Assembly (NCBI GenBank): GCA_002690325.1 | Contig: NZED01000011.1 | Span: 35,765-69,114 of the forward strand | Source of the DNA: Synechococcus sp. ARS1019 | Lineage (GTDB): Bacteria > Cyanobacteriota > Cyanobacteriia > PCC-6307 > Cyanobiaceae | Length of the DNA stretch: 33,350 bases | Reading direction: 5' to 3' | Shown: in pieces, positions 1-9,267 of the stretch | Layout: each line of letters starts with the position of its first letter | Position numbering within the stretch: position 1 is the first letter of the stretch | Position numbers and translations under genes: made by a program | The notes under the pieces: model-generated | Databases searched by the model: none | What the model was told of the DNA's origin: nothing | The model's input: the letters and a program-made list of their open reading frames with translations, nothing else

Positions 1-1
1 G

Positions 2-1762
2 TCAAGTGATCAGTGTCCTGCACTCTCCTTGATTGAGCTGGCTGAGCTGATGACGCATCCCCTGGACCTCACCGGTCTAGCGGCTGTTTGGAGTTGGCTG
101 CATACCGATCAACCGTGGTTTCGGCTCAAGCGCGATCGCTCGATTCAACCCAAATCCAGTGATGAAATCCGCCGCCAGCGGTTGCAAACGCGGCAGCTTG
201 TTCTTGCTGATCGTTTGGCCGAGCAGCAGCTGTCGTTGTTGCGTGAATCACTGCCACTCACAGGGGAGCGCTACGCGGCATTAACAGCACATTGGCAACA
301 GGTCCTCGATCGGTTGATCGATCTGTCCAGTGAATCCAGCACCACACTGGAACTTCACCCCGAGGAGACGGACTGGTTGCGTCAGCTTCAGATCTCGGCT
401 GACCCTCAAAGCCTCCGTCAATGGTTGATTCGTCGTGAGCTGATCGATGCCCATGAACCACGGGCTTTGCGCGGCAGTGTTTGGTCGAAATATTTCAGTG
501 ATGAACTCACTGCAGAAGCTCAGCGCTTGGTCGACGCAGCGACTGAGTTTCATCCCGGCGACGACACCCGACAAGACCTGACAGGTCTGACCAGTTACAC
601 CCTCGACGATGCAGGTACGCGTGAAATTGATGATGCGCTCTCCTTAGAGCGCCGTGGGCCGCACTGTTGGATTTGGATCCACATCGCTGATCCCGCCAGG
701 CTGATTGAGGCGGAGAGTCCTTTGGATTGTGAAGCCAGACGACGGGCGACCACGCTGTACCTGGGCGATGGTGTCTTGCCAATGCTGCCGCTTGATCTTG
801 CGGCAGGTCCGCTCAGTCTGAAAGCCGGTCAACGATCGGCAGCATTGAGTGTTGGTGTGTTGCTCTCAGACGATGGAGAGATCGTTGACCATCACATCGG
901 CCGGAGTTGGATTCAACCCAAGTACGCACTCACCTATGAGGACGGCGATGAGCTAATTGAGCTCGCGCCACCAGGCGACGAAGATCTCTCGGATCTTGCA
1001 AGATTGCTGCTACGACGTGCCGAATGGAGACGCCGTCAAGGCGCCGTTCAACTGGATCGTCTGGAAGGGAGGTTCCGTCGTCATCACGATGCAGTTGAGC
1101 TTCAGGTGATTGAACCCAGTGCTGCCCGTTTGATGGTGAGTGAAGCGATGCTGCTGATGGGAGCAGTGGTGGCTGAATTCGGGCGTGCGAACGATTTGGC
1201 ATTGCCTTATCGCAGTCAACCTCCAGCTGATCTGCCCTCTGATGCGGAGCTTGAGGCTCTGCCTGAGGGACCGGTGCGTGACGCTGCGATCAAGCGTTGT
1301 TTGAGCCGGGGGATCCAAGGCACACAGCCCATGGCTCATTTCAGCCTTGGTCTACCGGCCTATGTGCAGGCCACATCACCGATTCGTCGTTATGCCGACT
1401 TATTGACCCATCGGCAGCTGATTGCCAGCCTCACCGATCAGCTCCCACTGGAAGAAAGCCGCATTGGTGAACTGATCGACGATCTTGATGACCCACTGCG
1501 GCAGTCGATTCAAATCAGTCGGGAAGATCAACGCCACTGGCAGCAGGTCTGGTTTGCGGAACGCCAAGAGCAAACCTGGTCAGCACAGTTCCTGCGCTGG
1601 TTGCGTCCTCAAGACCGGTTGGCCCTCGTCCACGTGGATGACCTTGCAATGGATCTTGTCGGACAGGTGCAAGGCGCCGAACCACAGCCGGGGGATCGAC
1701 TCAACGTGCGGGTGAGTGTCGCGGATCCTGAACGCGGAGAACTCCAGCTTCAGCTCAGCTGA
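2..1762 (+). CDS. RNase II/R-family exoribonuclease (Zam-like), 5' end cut by window edge
   Basis: RNB-domain protein that should degrade RNA 3' to 5' with metal-ion catalysis. The acidic cluster is visible near 600-640 as TLDDAGTREIDDALSLE, matching the RNase II active site with one Asp replaced by Glu. The downstream signature ATSPIRRYADLLTHRQL near 1370-1420 supplies the catalytic Arg. A short S1-like C-terminus follows (VDDLAMDLVGQV to the end). The frame stays open to base 2 with no stop. The residues before the first ATG (base 50) and the TTG at base 29 resemble the N-terminal region of cyanobacterial Zam proteins, so I think the gene starts outside the window rather than at 29 or 50. 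It overlaps the convergent FAD oxidoreductase gene by 13 bp. The family is certain; exact substrate and true start are not. Confidence 0.88.
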   Translation, partial: SSDQCPALSLIELAELMTHPLDLTGLAAVWSWLHTDQPWFRLKRDRSIQPKSSDEIRRQRLQTRQLVLADRLAEQQLSLLRESLPLTGERYAALTAHWQQVLDRLIDLSSESSTTLELHPEETDWLRQLQISADPQSLRQWLIRRELIDAHEPRALRGSVWSKYFSDELTAEAQRLVDAATEFHPGDDTRQDLTGLTSYTLDDAGTREIDDALSLERRGPHCWIWIHIADPARLIEAESPLDCEARRRATTLYLGDGVLPMLPLDLAAGPLSLKAGQRSAALSVGVLLSDDGEIVDHHIGRSWIQPKYALTYEDGDELIELAPPGDEDLSDLARLLLRRAEWRRRQGAVQLDRLEGRFRRHHDAVELQVIEPSAARLMVSEAMLLMGAVVAEFGRANDLALPYRSQPPADLPSDAELEALPEGPVRDAAIKRCLSRGIQGTQPMAHFSLGLPAYVQATSPIRRYADLLTHRQLIASLTDQLPLEESRIGELIDDLDDPLRQSIQISREDQRHWQQVWFAERQEQTWSAQFLRWLRPQDRLALVHVDDLAMDLVGQVQGAEPQPGDRLNVRVSVADPERGELQLQLS

Positions 1763-3549
1763 TGGCCTGCCAAAACCCGAAGCCAAGGTCCCCAAGGATT
1801 TCGGATGACCCGCAAATGCAGCTGCTCTCCACCGTTCAATCCTCTTAACCAGGTTTCAACACCTGGCTCAAGGGTGATTAACGGCCAGGTCCCCTCTGAG
1901 CATTCCAGGCTGTAAGTCGATCCATCTGGTCGCTTCAAGACACCGGCTGCCAAGGTTTCATGCGGTGAGTGAGGGGCTTGTTCCGCTTGTGGGCGCATGA
2001 GCTCGGTTGCAGACTCCAACACACCAAATGGATTGATCCGAGCGGGGTGATCGAGGGCTTCACACTGCGCTTTGACCCAGTTGGGATGCCACCAAGGCCA
2101 CTCCCACAGGGGAAGGACCGCTGCAGGGGCTTGTGGATCCTCCAGCAGAGCGAGTTGAAGACCTCGTACAGGTAACTCGTTTGGGCAGCACTGTTGTTGC
2201 ACAGCCTGAGCCGCAGCCATCCCGGCAGCTTGACCAAGATTGAGAATTAACGGTTGCAGGCGTGTGGCGCCATTGGCCATATGGCTCACGCTGAAGGCCT
2301 TGTCGGCCATCAGCAGATTGCTGGTGTGGTCTGACACCAAGGCCTCAAAGGGAATGCAGAAGGGCGTTCCTGTCCAACGTCCCCCCCAGCGACAGCTTTT
2401 TGCAGCCAGGGGCCAGTCCTCCCCTGGGTAGTGATGGTCGTTGGCGTATGTGCCCACCGCAATGCTTGTGCAATCACCGTCGCTATTCAGCGGCAGCGGG
2501 CCTCGTTGAGCCCCGGGCTGGATCGGCAGTAAGTCCACTTCTGTGACGGTGCTTCGCCCGATTAGCCGGCGTCCTTCGCGCCAATACGGCATCAATGCCA
2601 GTGGTGAGCCGCTGCCTGGAATCCCCTCACCAGGGGATAACCAGCCATCACTGCAGCGTTGGAGTTCTCTCAGAAAGGACAAACTATGGCTCTGCATCTC
2701 CGTTGCAAGAGCGTGCCGTTCTGTTGGATCTGAGCTGATGGAACGGTGCAGGCCGTCATGCCAGTCGTTGCCGTGAAGCGGCCAATTCAGCATGACCAAT
2801 CCACCGGGGAGGCGGCCGTAGCTCAGTGTGCGATCTAAGCCGAAGTCCGACAGACAGCCTTCAAAGGGATCGCTTGGCTCAGCAACCGCGGGAAGGTCTG
2901 CACTTGATTCATCCAGTTGTCCAAAGCTCACCCAGGTTGGGGATTGCACCGGGTGATCTCGAAAAAAGAGATCTGTGCTCAAGCGTTCACGATTGGGCGC
3001 ACTGGGTTCGTTCCATTGCTCTTTTGGCTCCCACCCCCAGCGGTGAGGAACCTCCGCCAGTGCCATGAGATCACCGAGATCGCTGCCGTCGATGACGACG
3101 CTGGCCCTAATCAGATGCTGTTGTTCTGCACTCCCAACCCGAAGCTGTTCGATCCGATCCTCATTGCGGGTCACTGAAATCAATTCACAGCAGGGCAACC
3201 ACTGGAGATGACGCTCACGGCCAACCCAATCACGCAGAAGTTGTTCTGCAGTGGCTGGTTGGAAGCCGAAGCAACTCACCCAGTTTTGATCGAGACCGCT
3301 CGGTTCTCGCTTTGCAATGTCATGCAGAAAGGCCCCCCATAGACCGGTTTGCCAGCAGCTGAGTTCATGGCCATCGGGAGCGCAAACCCCTGCACTACTG
3401 AGCATTCCGCCGAGCCAGGAACCAGGCGTTAACAGCAAGGTGTCCACACCCGATCGTGCTGCCTGGAGTGCCGCAGCAACACCCCCCGTTCCACCGCCCC
3501 AAACCACGACATCCATTGAGATGGAGTTGGGCAGGGATGCTGGTGCCAT
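1750..3549 (-). CDS. FAD-dependent oxidoreductase
   Basis: A 599-aa flavoprotein of the FAD_oxidored (PF12831-like) type. The N-terminus carries a dinucleotide-binding fold, VVWGGGTGGVAAALQAARSG, followed by an LLLTPGSWLGGMLSSAG segment typical of this family. The C-terminal third contains the second FAD-contacting region (MADKAFSVSHMANGATRLQP, then LNLGQAAGMAAAQAVQQ). The physiological substrate cannot be read from the sequence. Translation may start at 3549 or at the internal ATG at 3516 (MDVVVWGGG), which lies closer to the FAD motif. The gene is divergent from metG, with about 66 bp between the two starts, and its 3' end overlaps the RNase gene by 13 bp. No signal peptide is seen, so it is probably cytoplasmic. 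Confidence 0.85.
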   Translation of the reverse strand: MAPASLPNSISMDVVVWGGGTGGVAAALQAARSGVDTLLLTPGSWLGGMLSSAGVCAPDGHELSCWQTGLWGAFLHDIAKREPSGLDQNWVSCFGFQPATAEQLLRDWVGRERHLQWLPCCELISVTRNEDRIEQLRVGSAEQQHLIRASVVIDGSDLGDLMALAEVPHRWGWEPKEQWNEPSAPNRERLSTDLFFRDHPVQSPTWVSFGQLDESSADLPAVAEPSDPFEGCLSDFGLDRTLSYGRLPGGLVMLNWPLHGNDWHDGLHRSISSDPTERHALATEMQSHSLSFLRELQRCSDGWLSPGEGIPGSGSPLALMPYWREGRRLIGRSTVTEVDLLPIQPGAQRGPLPLNSDGDCTSIAVGTYANDHHYPGEDWPLAAKSCRWGGRWTGTPFCIPFEALVSDHTSNLLMADKAFSVSHMANGATRLQPLILNLGQAAGMAAAQAVQQQCCPNELPVRGLQLALLEDPQAPAAVLPLWEWPWWHPNWVKAQCEALDHPARINPFGVLESATELMRPQAEQAPHSPHETLAAGVLKRPDGSTYSLECSEGTWPLITLEPGVETWLRGLNGGEQLHLRVIRNPWGPWLRVLAGHQLS

Positions 3550-3615
3550 CAGCGCAATCAGGGGGTGTCGTTAGGATCCGGCGTCGCCTGGTGGCAGCAA
3601 AGGTTCCGAGACCAC

Positions 3616-5160
3616 ATGAGCTTTACCCTGACGACGCCGCTTTATTACGTCAACGACAAGCCTCATCTGGGCAGTACGTACACAACCTTGGCTTGTGATG
3701 CCTTGGCCCGGTTTGAACGTCTGCAGAGCCGTGATGTGGTGTTTGTGACGGGTGTCGATGAACACGGCCAAAAGATTCAACGCACAGCTGAGCAACAGCA
3801 GTTGAGTCCCCAGGAGCACTGCGATCGGGTCAGTGATCGCTACCGGGAACTTTGGTCGCAGTGGCAGATCACCAACGACCGTTTCATCCGCACCACCAAC
3901 CCTCGCCATCTTGAGCTGGTCGAGCAGTTTTACGCCCGAGTCCAAGCCTCCGGGGACATCGTTCGCGGTCGGCAAACCGGTTGGTATTGCGTTGGATGTG
4001 AGGAATACAAGGACGTTCCCGCAGATGCAGACCAACCGGACTGTTCGATCCATGCCAAGCCTCTGGAATGGCGCGACGAGGAAAACCTGTTCTTTCGCCT
4101 CTCCCGTTACCAGAACGACATTGAAGCTCTCGTGAATCGAGATGATTTCATTGCTCCTGCCAGTCGTCGTCAAGAAGTCCGCAATTTTGTGGCCCAAGGA
4201 TTGCGTGACTTCTCGATTTCAAGAGTCAATGTGTCCTGGGGATTGCCGGTTCCCGGAGAGGACGGGCACACCTTTTACGTCTGGTTTGATGCCCTGCTCG
4301 GCTATCTCAGTGCCCTTCTTGATGACGGGGGCGAGGTTGATCTCGAGCGATTAACGACTGCCGGTTGGCCTGCTTCTGTGCATGTCATTGGCAAAGACAT
4401 CCTCCGCTTCCATGCTGTGTACTGGCCGGCCATGTTGATGTCGGCTGGTCTTCCCCTCCCGAAGCACGTTTTTGGTCATGGTTTTCTGACCCGTGAGGGT
4501 CAGAAAATGGGCAAGTCTCTCGGCAATGTGCTCGACCCAGAAAAATTGCTGTCGATGTGCGGTGCCGATGCCGTGCGTTGGTATTTGCTGCGGGATATGC
4601 AGTTCGGTGACGACGGAGATTTCCAGCAGCAACGCTTCCTCGATCTTGTCAACAACGATTTGGCCAACACGATTGGCAACCTGCTGAATCGCACGTCATC
4701 GATGGCTCGGAAGTGGTTTTCCGATGCAGTCCCACCCGCTGATTGTGCGTCCGATGAATCCCATCCCCTCGCTCAACAGGGTCAACAAACGGTGGAGATC
4801 GTTTTGGACTCTTTGCCAAAACTGTCGTTCAAGGTGGCAGCTGAAGCCATTCTTCAACTGGCGATCAGTGCCAATGGCCATCTGAGTGAGACCGCTCCGT
4901 GGACTCGGATGAAACAAGAGGGACAAGAAGCCGCAGTGGGGAATGACCTGTACGCCGTTCTGGAATCCACTCGATTGGTCGGTGTTCTGCTGTCACCCCT
5001 GGTACCGGACCTCAGCGGACGGATCCTCAATCAGTTGGGCCATGATCCCGTTCAATCCGACTGGACAACACAGTTGCGTTGGGGTGGTTTGCGTTCCGGC
5101 TCAGCTCTGCCAAAACCCAGTCCGGTGATGCAACGACTGGAACTCGATGAAGACCTCTGA
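3616..5160 (+). CDS. metG: Methionyl-tRNA synthetase
   Basis: Class I aminoacyl-tRNA synthetase charging tRNA-Met. With the ATG at 3616 it has 514 residues. It shows the HIGH-type motif as HLGS near residue 14 and the KMSKS loop as KMGKS at 297-301. A single zinc knuckle with ligands C125, C128, C143 and H146 has the same C-x2-C...C-x2-H spacing as the Thermus short-form enzyme. There is no C-terminal tRNA-binding domain, so this is the short form. The frame extends upstream to a GTG at 3565, but homologues start at MSFTLTTPLYYVN, and that sets the start. The last 14 bp overlap the next gene, suggesting translational coupling. Confidence 0.97.
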   Translation: MSFTLTTPLYYVNDKPHLGSTYTTLACDALARFERLQSRDVVFVTGVDEHGQKIQRTAEQQQLSPQEHCDRVSDRYRELWSQWQITNDRFIRTTNPRHLELVEQFYARVQASGDIVRGRQTGWYCVGCEEYKDVPADADQPDCSIHAKPLEWRDEENLFFRLSRYQNDIEALVNRDDFIAPASRRQEVRNFVAQGLRDFSISRVNVSWGLPVPGEDGHTFYVWFDALLGYLSALLDDGGEVDLERLTTAGWPASVHVIGKDILRFHAVYWPAMLMSAGLPLPKHVFGHGFLTREGQKMGKSLGNVLDPEKLLSMCGADAVRWYLLRDMQFGDDGDFQQQRFLDLVNNDLANTIGNLLNRTSSMARKWFSDAVPPADCASDESHPLAQQGQQTVEIVLDSLPKLSFKVAAEAILQLAISANGHLSETAPWTRMKQEGQEAAVGNDLYAVLESTRLVGVLLSPLVPDLSGRILNQLGHDPVQSDWTTQLRWGGLRSGSALPKPSPVMQRLELDEDL

Positions 5161-6325
5161 GCCGTTTCGAACACCTCGGACGTCAGGACTGGCTGTTCTG
5201 ATCTGCTTCGTGCTCGGAGCTGCTGGAGTCGGATGTCGGCAGCAGGGGGCACCAAGCGGGAACGCGATTCCGCCATTTGTCTTCCGCTCTCTTGATCTCG
5301 ATCAGCGTCGCTCCGATGGCACCCGAGATTGGGACCTTCAGAGCCCAGAAGCGCGTTATTCGCTCGATAGCCGCACGGTTCGTGCGGTGAAGCCAAAGGG
5401 AGTGTTGTATCGCCAGGACCAACCCTCCTTTCAGATTCGAGCCGAGTTAGCGACGGTCCTCAACGACGGCGAACTCGTTGTTCTTGAGGGTGGTGTTGAG
5501 CTGCAGCAATTGAACCAACGCATGGTCACCATTACCGGTGACCGTCTGGTGTGGACTCCAAGCCAGTCGCAGATGGTGATCGACCAGAACCCTCGTGCCG
5601 TTGACGAGACGTCGGAACTCACTGTTGACCATCTGACCTTTGACGTCCAACAGGACACCCTTCTCTTTCGGGGCGACACCCTTTGGACGCGTTGGGCCGG
5701 AGAACGATCCGACAAACCCCCGAGCAGCACGGTGACCAGCCGCAATGGGTTTTGGAATTTGCAGAGTGGTGCCTTGGAGTCTCAGGGTCCGGTCCTGATC
5801 AAACGCACCTCGGGGGAAACGGTGACAGCACCTGGGTTAGTTGGAAACACCTTGAACCAGCACATTGACCTTCTCTCCCCAGTGTTGATGACCTTGCCGC
5901 AGGACCAAGGCAAGCTCACCACAGGCAAAACACGTTGGGATTTTGGCCGCCAAGAATTAACCACGAAGGCTGATGTGCTGGCGACTTTGAAAAAAACCAC
6001 CATCAAGGGCCGCGGATTTCGTGTCAATCAAGTTGGAAAACGAGTCACCATCCCCTCGCGCTGTGAACTCGTTCAACCGGATCAGCACTTAACAGCTCAA
6101 CGCTGCAGCTGGAACTGGGGGAATGACAGTGTCGTCGCTGAGGGCGATGTGGTGCTCAAGCGCGACGCTCTTGACCAAATCACACGGGCATCGCGCTTAG
6201 AAGGAGTCCTCAACCATGAGGGAGTGATTCGTTTTGGTGTCCCTGGTCGACGGGTGACGTCGACCATCAAGTTGAAGACTCCGAATCAATCGGATCAGAC
6301 GAATCGCCCTCCAGTGTCGTTCTGA
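5147..6325 (+). CDS. lptC: LptC-like LPS-export periplasmic lipoprotein
   Basis: A 392-aa protein starting with a basic segment, a hydrophobic stretch at about residues 14-28 and a Cys in the context GVGC. This looks like a lipoprotein signal, although the lipobox is weak. The rest is rich in short beta-strand repeats (for example VLNDGELVVLEGGVELQQ and GDRLVWTPSQSQMVI), as expected for the LptC/OstA beta-jellyroll that carries lipopolysaccharide across the periplasm. Cyanobacterial LptC proteins are about twice the length of the E. coli protein, and this size fits. It overlaps metG by 14 bp, and its last 59 bp are antisense to the end of the CCB-type gene. The LptC name is by family resemblance. 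Confidence 0.78.
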   Translation: MKTSEPFRTPRTSGLAVLICFVLGAAGVGCRQQGAPSGNAIPPFVFRSLDLDQRRSDGTRDWDLQSPEARYSLDSRTVRAVKPKGVLYRQDQPSFQIRAELATVLNDGELVVLEGGVELQQLNQRMVTITGDRLVWTPSQSQMVIDQNPRAVDETSELTVDHLTFDVQQDTLLFRGDTLWTRWAGERSDKPPSSTVTSRNGFWNLQSGALESQGPVLIKRTSGETVTAPGLVGNTLNQHIDLLSPVLMTLPQDQGKLTTGKTRWDFGRQELTTKADVLATLKKTTIKGRGFRVNQVGKRVTIPSRCELVQPDQHLTAQRCSWNWGNDSVVAEGDVVLKRDALDQITRASRLEGVLNHEGVIRFGVPGRRVTSTIKLKTPNQSDQTNRPPVSF

Positions 6326-6920
6326 GGCGTTCAATCCAACCCTTCAACCAGATCTCATCAGATCGCGTGAAGCAACGCTCAGACCAACCGCCAAGAATCA
6401 CGACACCGTCGTGGCCGATCGCTGAGACAACAACCGAAGGAAGATCCGGAAGCACCGCATCAAATTCACGGCGTCCTGGAAACAACGCGGTTTTCACCAT
6501 TGAGACCAAGGTGTTTCGCTCCATTGCCCGCTGACAGATTGCGCCAGGTTCAAAGCTCTCTGATCCGATTAAGCCTCGTCTGAGCAGAACACGGCCACGC
6601 CAATAGACGAGGAGCGTGGCTGCTGATGTGGCGGTCAGCAGCATGTGGCTCCCCCATCCGAGCTCCTGTCGAACCATTTCATCCAGGTCATCGATCATGA
6701 CCAACCCCTGCTCCCCAGGGAGTTCTTGACGTTCAGCAGAACGGGGATTGGCCTGTGTCCAAAGCACCGCAATCAACATCAAACCAACTGCGGCTAGCCC
6801 GGCGATGACCTCTGCGCGTTGCAGTTCTGGATTGATGGTGTGAGCGGTCCAGGCATTAACCACCGTGAGGAGCAACACCAGAACACCCATGCTCAGGACA
6901 TAACGGGCAGGCAGCGGCAT
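6267..6920 (-). CDS. Cofactor assembly of complex C subunit B (CCB2/CCB4 family)
   Basis: A 217-aa membrane protein with two N-terminal transmembrane segments (about residues 8-24 and 38-55), then a soluble domain containing WGSHMLLTATSAATLLVYW and, near the C-terminus, VILGGWSERCFTRSDEIWLKGW. This pattern matches the CCB2/CCB4 family (PF11152). In algae and plants these proteins help attach haem ci covalently to cytochrome b6 of the cytochrome b6f complex. Assignment is by sequence memory. It is transcribed alone, opposite to lptC, and the two coding ends overlap by 59 bp with both frames used. It is divergent from the TerB-like gene, with 62 bp between starts. Confidence 0.8.
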   Translation of the reverse strand: MPLPARYVLSMGVLVLLLTVVNAWTAHTINPELQRAEVIAGLAAVGLMLIAVLWTQANPRSAERQELPGEQGLVMIDDLDEMVRQELGWGSHMLLTATSAATLLVYWRGRVLLRRGLIGSESFEPGAICQRAMERNTLVSMVKTALFPGRREFDAVLPDLPSVVVSAIGHDGVVILGGWSERCFTRSDEIWLKGWIERLRTTLEGDSSDPIDSESST

Positions 6921-6982
6921 GGTTTCGTTCTGCTGTCAGATCGCCAACATCCTGCTCAAATGTGGTGAACAGAGGGCGAGGT

Positions 6983-7390
6983 ATGAACGTCAGCGAAGCA
7001 TTCGCGGCCATCGCACTGGCTGCAGTGGCCTGTGATGGCAAGCTCAGTCGTGATGAAGCCCACGCCCTTCGAGGTCAACTCGAATACCGATCGATCTACA
7101 GCGGACTCTCCGAGTCACAGATGGGTGATCTCTTTGACAATCTCTTAAAGCTTCTCCGCAGCGGTGGCGTGGAGAGTTTGATTTCAGGAGCCTTGCCTGT
7201 TCTGTCGGTTCCCCAAAAAGAATCAGCCTTGGCGGTTGCCGCTCACCTCGTCCATGCCGATCGATTGGTCACAGCAGAAGAATCGGCATTGCTAGACAAA
7301 CTCGCTGCTGAAATGAACCTGCCTGGGGACGAAGCGTTGATGGTGATTCGAGCGATTGCTGCGCTCAATCGCACGAGCCTGGACACCTAA
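6983..7390 (+). CDS. TerB-like tellurite-resistance-family protein
   Basis: A 135-aa small helical protein. Start chosen at the ATG at 6983, which is preceded by a purine-rich AGAGGGCGAGG, rather than the in-frame GTG at 6962. The N-terminus MNVSEAFAAIALAAVACDG and the later AALAVAAHLVHADRLVTAEE-like region show the two repeated acidic helical motifs of TerB domains, which probably bind metal through Asp/Glu. In cyanobacteria these short TerB proteins have no proven role, and tellurite resistance should not be assumed. It lies 32 bp upstream of the Psb32 gene in the same direction and may share its transcript. Confidence 0.75.
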   Translation: MNVSEAFAAIALAAVACDGKLSRDEAHALRGQLEYRSIYSGLSESQMGDLFDNLLKLLRSGGVESLISGALPVLSVPQKESALAVAAHLVHADRLVTAEESALLDKLAAEMNLPGDEALMVIRAIAALNRTSLDT

Positions 7391-7422
7391 AGGCAGACTG
7401 GGCAAAAGCTGGATTGATTTCG

Positions 7423-8100
7423 ATGGTTTTCCCGCTCACGAGGCGTTTGATAACAGGGCTGATCAGCCTGGTCATCACACTCGCTGTGTTGGTGCCGTCA
7501 GCAGCAGCGATTGCTCCGACCAATTTTCCTGAACAGCCTCCGGAAGCCCATCTTCTTGATGATGCTGATGTGTTCAGTCGCGCAAGTCGATCCGAGTTAG
7601 AAAATCGTTTGATCGAAGTTGGCGACGGGCGCATTGATGCGCGTCTGGTGACTGTGCGTCGACTGGACTACGGCTTTAGTTTGCGAAGCTTCGGTGAGGA
7701 GTTGCTTGAGCGCTGGTCCTCAGCCAACAGCAGCACTCCGATGTTGCTTCTGTTGATTGAAACGCAAAACAAGCGAGCTGCTGTGGTCGCTGACCCCAAG
7801 CTGACCACTCAGCTTCCGGAATCCCTTCTCACCAGCACTGGTCGGGCCACGATGGCGACTCCGCTTCGTCAGGGGGATCGATACCGCCAAGCGTCCGTTG
7901 ATGGCTTAAACCGGCTTGCAACAGTGTTAGAGGGCGGAGAGGATCCTGGTCCACCAGAGGAGATTGTTCGCACAACATTGCCAACAAATGTGCCGACAAA
8001 GGCTGAAACAGAAGAGAGCGATGCCTTTACTTGGGTCATCGTTCTCCTGGTTGTCGGCACCATCGTGCCCATGGCGACCTGGTGGGTGTTTTCCCGCTGA
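7423..8100 (+). CDS. psb32: TPM-domain protein, photosystem II repair protein Psb32
   Basis: A 225-aa protein with an N-terminal signal sequence of roughly 28 residues ending in SAAAIA, a TPM (TLP18.3/Psb32/MOLO-1) domain, and one C-terminal transmembrane segment (WVIVLLVVGTIVPMATWWV) before a short basic tail. This architecture places the TPM domain in the thylakoid lumen or periplasm, anchored at the C-terminus, as known for Psb32, which protects photosystem II from photodamage and helps its repair. DDADVFSRASRSELENRL is the typical start of the domain. Start taken at the ATG at 7423; a TTG at 7414 is in frame. The stop lies 12 bp before the pxcA start. Confidence 0.85.
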   Translation: MVFPLTRRLITGLISLVITLAVLVPSAAAIAPTNFPEQPPEAHLLDDADVFSRASRSELENRLIEVGDGRIDARLVTVRRLDYGFSLRSFGEELLERWSSANSSTPMLLLLIETQNKRAAVVADPKLTTQLPESLLTSTGRATMATPLRQGDRYRQASVDGLNRLATVLEGGEDPGPPEEIVRTTLPTNVPTKAETEESDAFTWVIVLLVVGTIVPMATWWVFSR

Positions 8101-8112
8101 CGCACGTCATCG

Positions 8113-9267
8113 ATGTCCCGTCGCAACTGGATCGGCTTGTTTTCCAAAAACAACCAGTCTTCCGACCTCACCAGTGATCTGGAGAGGGGTTATGAGGCTG
8201 CGTTGCTGATCCAGAGTCTTGAACTCGAGTATTACAACGATCGTCCGATTCGCCCTGAATTGGAGCTTTCGGTGCCTCGTTCTGTTCAGGCCACGATCCT
8301 GAGACGGTTCAGAGCTGCACTGAGTATTTGTAAGTCAACCGAGCAAAGTATCCGGCCCAACCGAGCACAACTGGATATTCAGGAATTACGTCAGTTTCAA
8401 CTGATTGAGTTTGTAGTCGGTCGCTACGCCTCCATACGAAGTGGGGGGTCACAACCCAGCTTGAGCCGATCACCAGATCCACTTCCTCGATCCTTACTGG
8501 GCTTTTTCGACTCAGTCCGTCGTCAACTCGATCCATCCTCAGAGGAAACTCTTGTCGCTGGATTTAGACGCAGACGTGATTCAACGTTGATTTCGTTGAG
8601 GATTTTGTTGCTTCTAGTTCTTGTTCCCTTGCTGATGCAGCAGATTTCAAGAACTTATTTAGTGTCACCTCTCGTCGATCGGTTCTCACCGGACATCCCG
8701 TTGATGAACTATGCCAAACCCAATCTTGAGATTAAAGCTGTTGACCAATTAAGGGTCTACAAAGCGGAATTAGAGTTTGATGCCTTGGTTCGAGGCGATG
8801 ATTTACCTTCACCCGATGATTTGAAGCAGAAGCTTCAAGCAAAAGCTGTTGAATTAAAAGAAGAAGCCAATGTTGAAAGCCTCCAAGCTATTAAAAATGT
8901 TCTCGCTGATCTGATTGGTTTACTTTCATTTGTCGCTGTCTGTTTGATCAGCCGTGATGAATTAAGGGTCCTTCGCGGATTTTTGGATGAAGCTGTTTAC
9001 GGTTTAAGTGATTCAGCCAAGGCCTTCGGAATTATTTTATTTACTGATGTGTTCGTGGGTTACCACAGTCCTGAAGGCTGGACGGTTCTCCTCGAGGGAA
9101 TTGCAGATCATTTTGGTCTTCCTCCCCGTGAGAATTTCATCATGCTGTTTATCGCCACGTTCCCTGTGATCTTGGCCACTATTTTCAAATACTGGATTTT
9201 CCGATATCTCAATCGTGTTTCTCCTTCATCAGTTGCCACCTTGAAAGGAATGAATGGTGGTGGCTGA
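8113..9267 (+). CDS. pxcA: Proton extrusion protein PxcA (CemA/Ycf10 family)
   Basis: A 384-aa polytopic membrane protein. The first ~160 residues are soluble. A transmembrane segment follows (STLISLRILLLLVLVPLLM), then a charged helical stretch (ELEFDALVRGDD to KAVELKEEANVE) and three more membrane segments, ending in FKYWIFRYLNRVSPSSVATLKGM, a family hallmark. PxcA/CemA is needed for light-induced proton extrusion and affects inorganic-carbon and Na+ handling in cyanobacteria and chloroplasts. The second half (about 8700-9020) is visibly richer in A/T and AAA/GAA/TTA codons than its neighbours. It overlaps cobU by 14 bp. Confidence 0.92.
   Translation: MSRRNWIGLFSKNNQSSDLTSDLERGYEAALLIQSLELEYYNDRPIRPELELSVPRSVQATILRRFRAALSICKSTEQSIRPNRAQLDIQELRQFQLIEFVVGRYASIRSGGSQPSLSRSPDPLPRSLLGFFDSVRRQLDPSSEETLVAGFRRRRDSTLISLRILLLLVLVPLLMQQISRTYLVSPLVDRFSPDIPLMNYAKPNLEIKAVDQLRVYKAELEFDALVRGDDLPSPDDLKQKLQAKAVELKEEANVESLQAIKNVLADLIGLLSFVAVCLISRDELRVLRGFLDEAVYGLSDSAKAFGIILFTDVFVGYHSPEGWTVLLEGIADHFGLPPRENFIMLFIATFPVILATIFKYWIFRYLNRVSPSSVATLKGMNGGG

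Noticed and set aside
3571-4197. 208-codon minus-strand frame inside metG
   Set aside because: Fully antisense to a certain gene, no domain resemblance; a shadow of metG codon bias.
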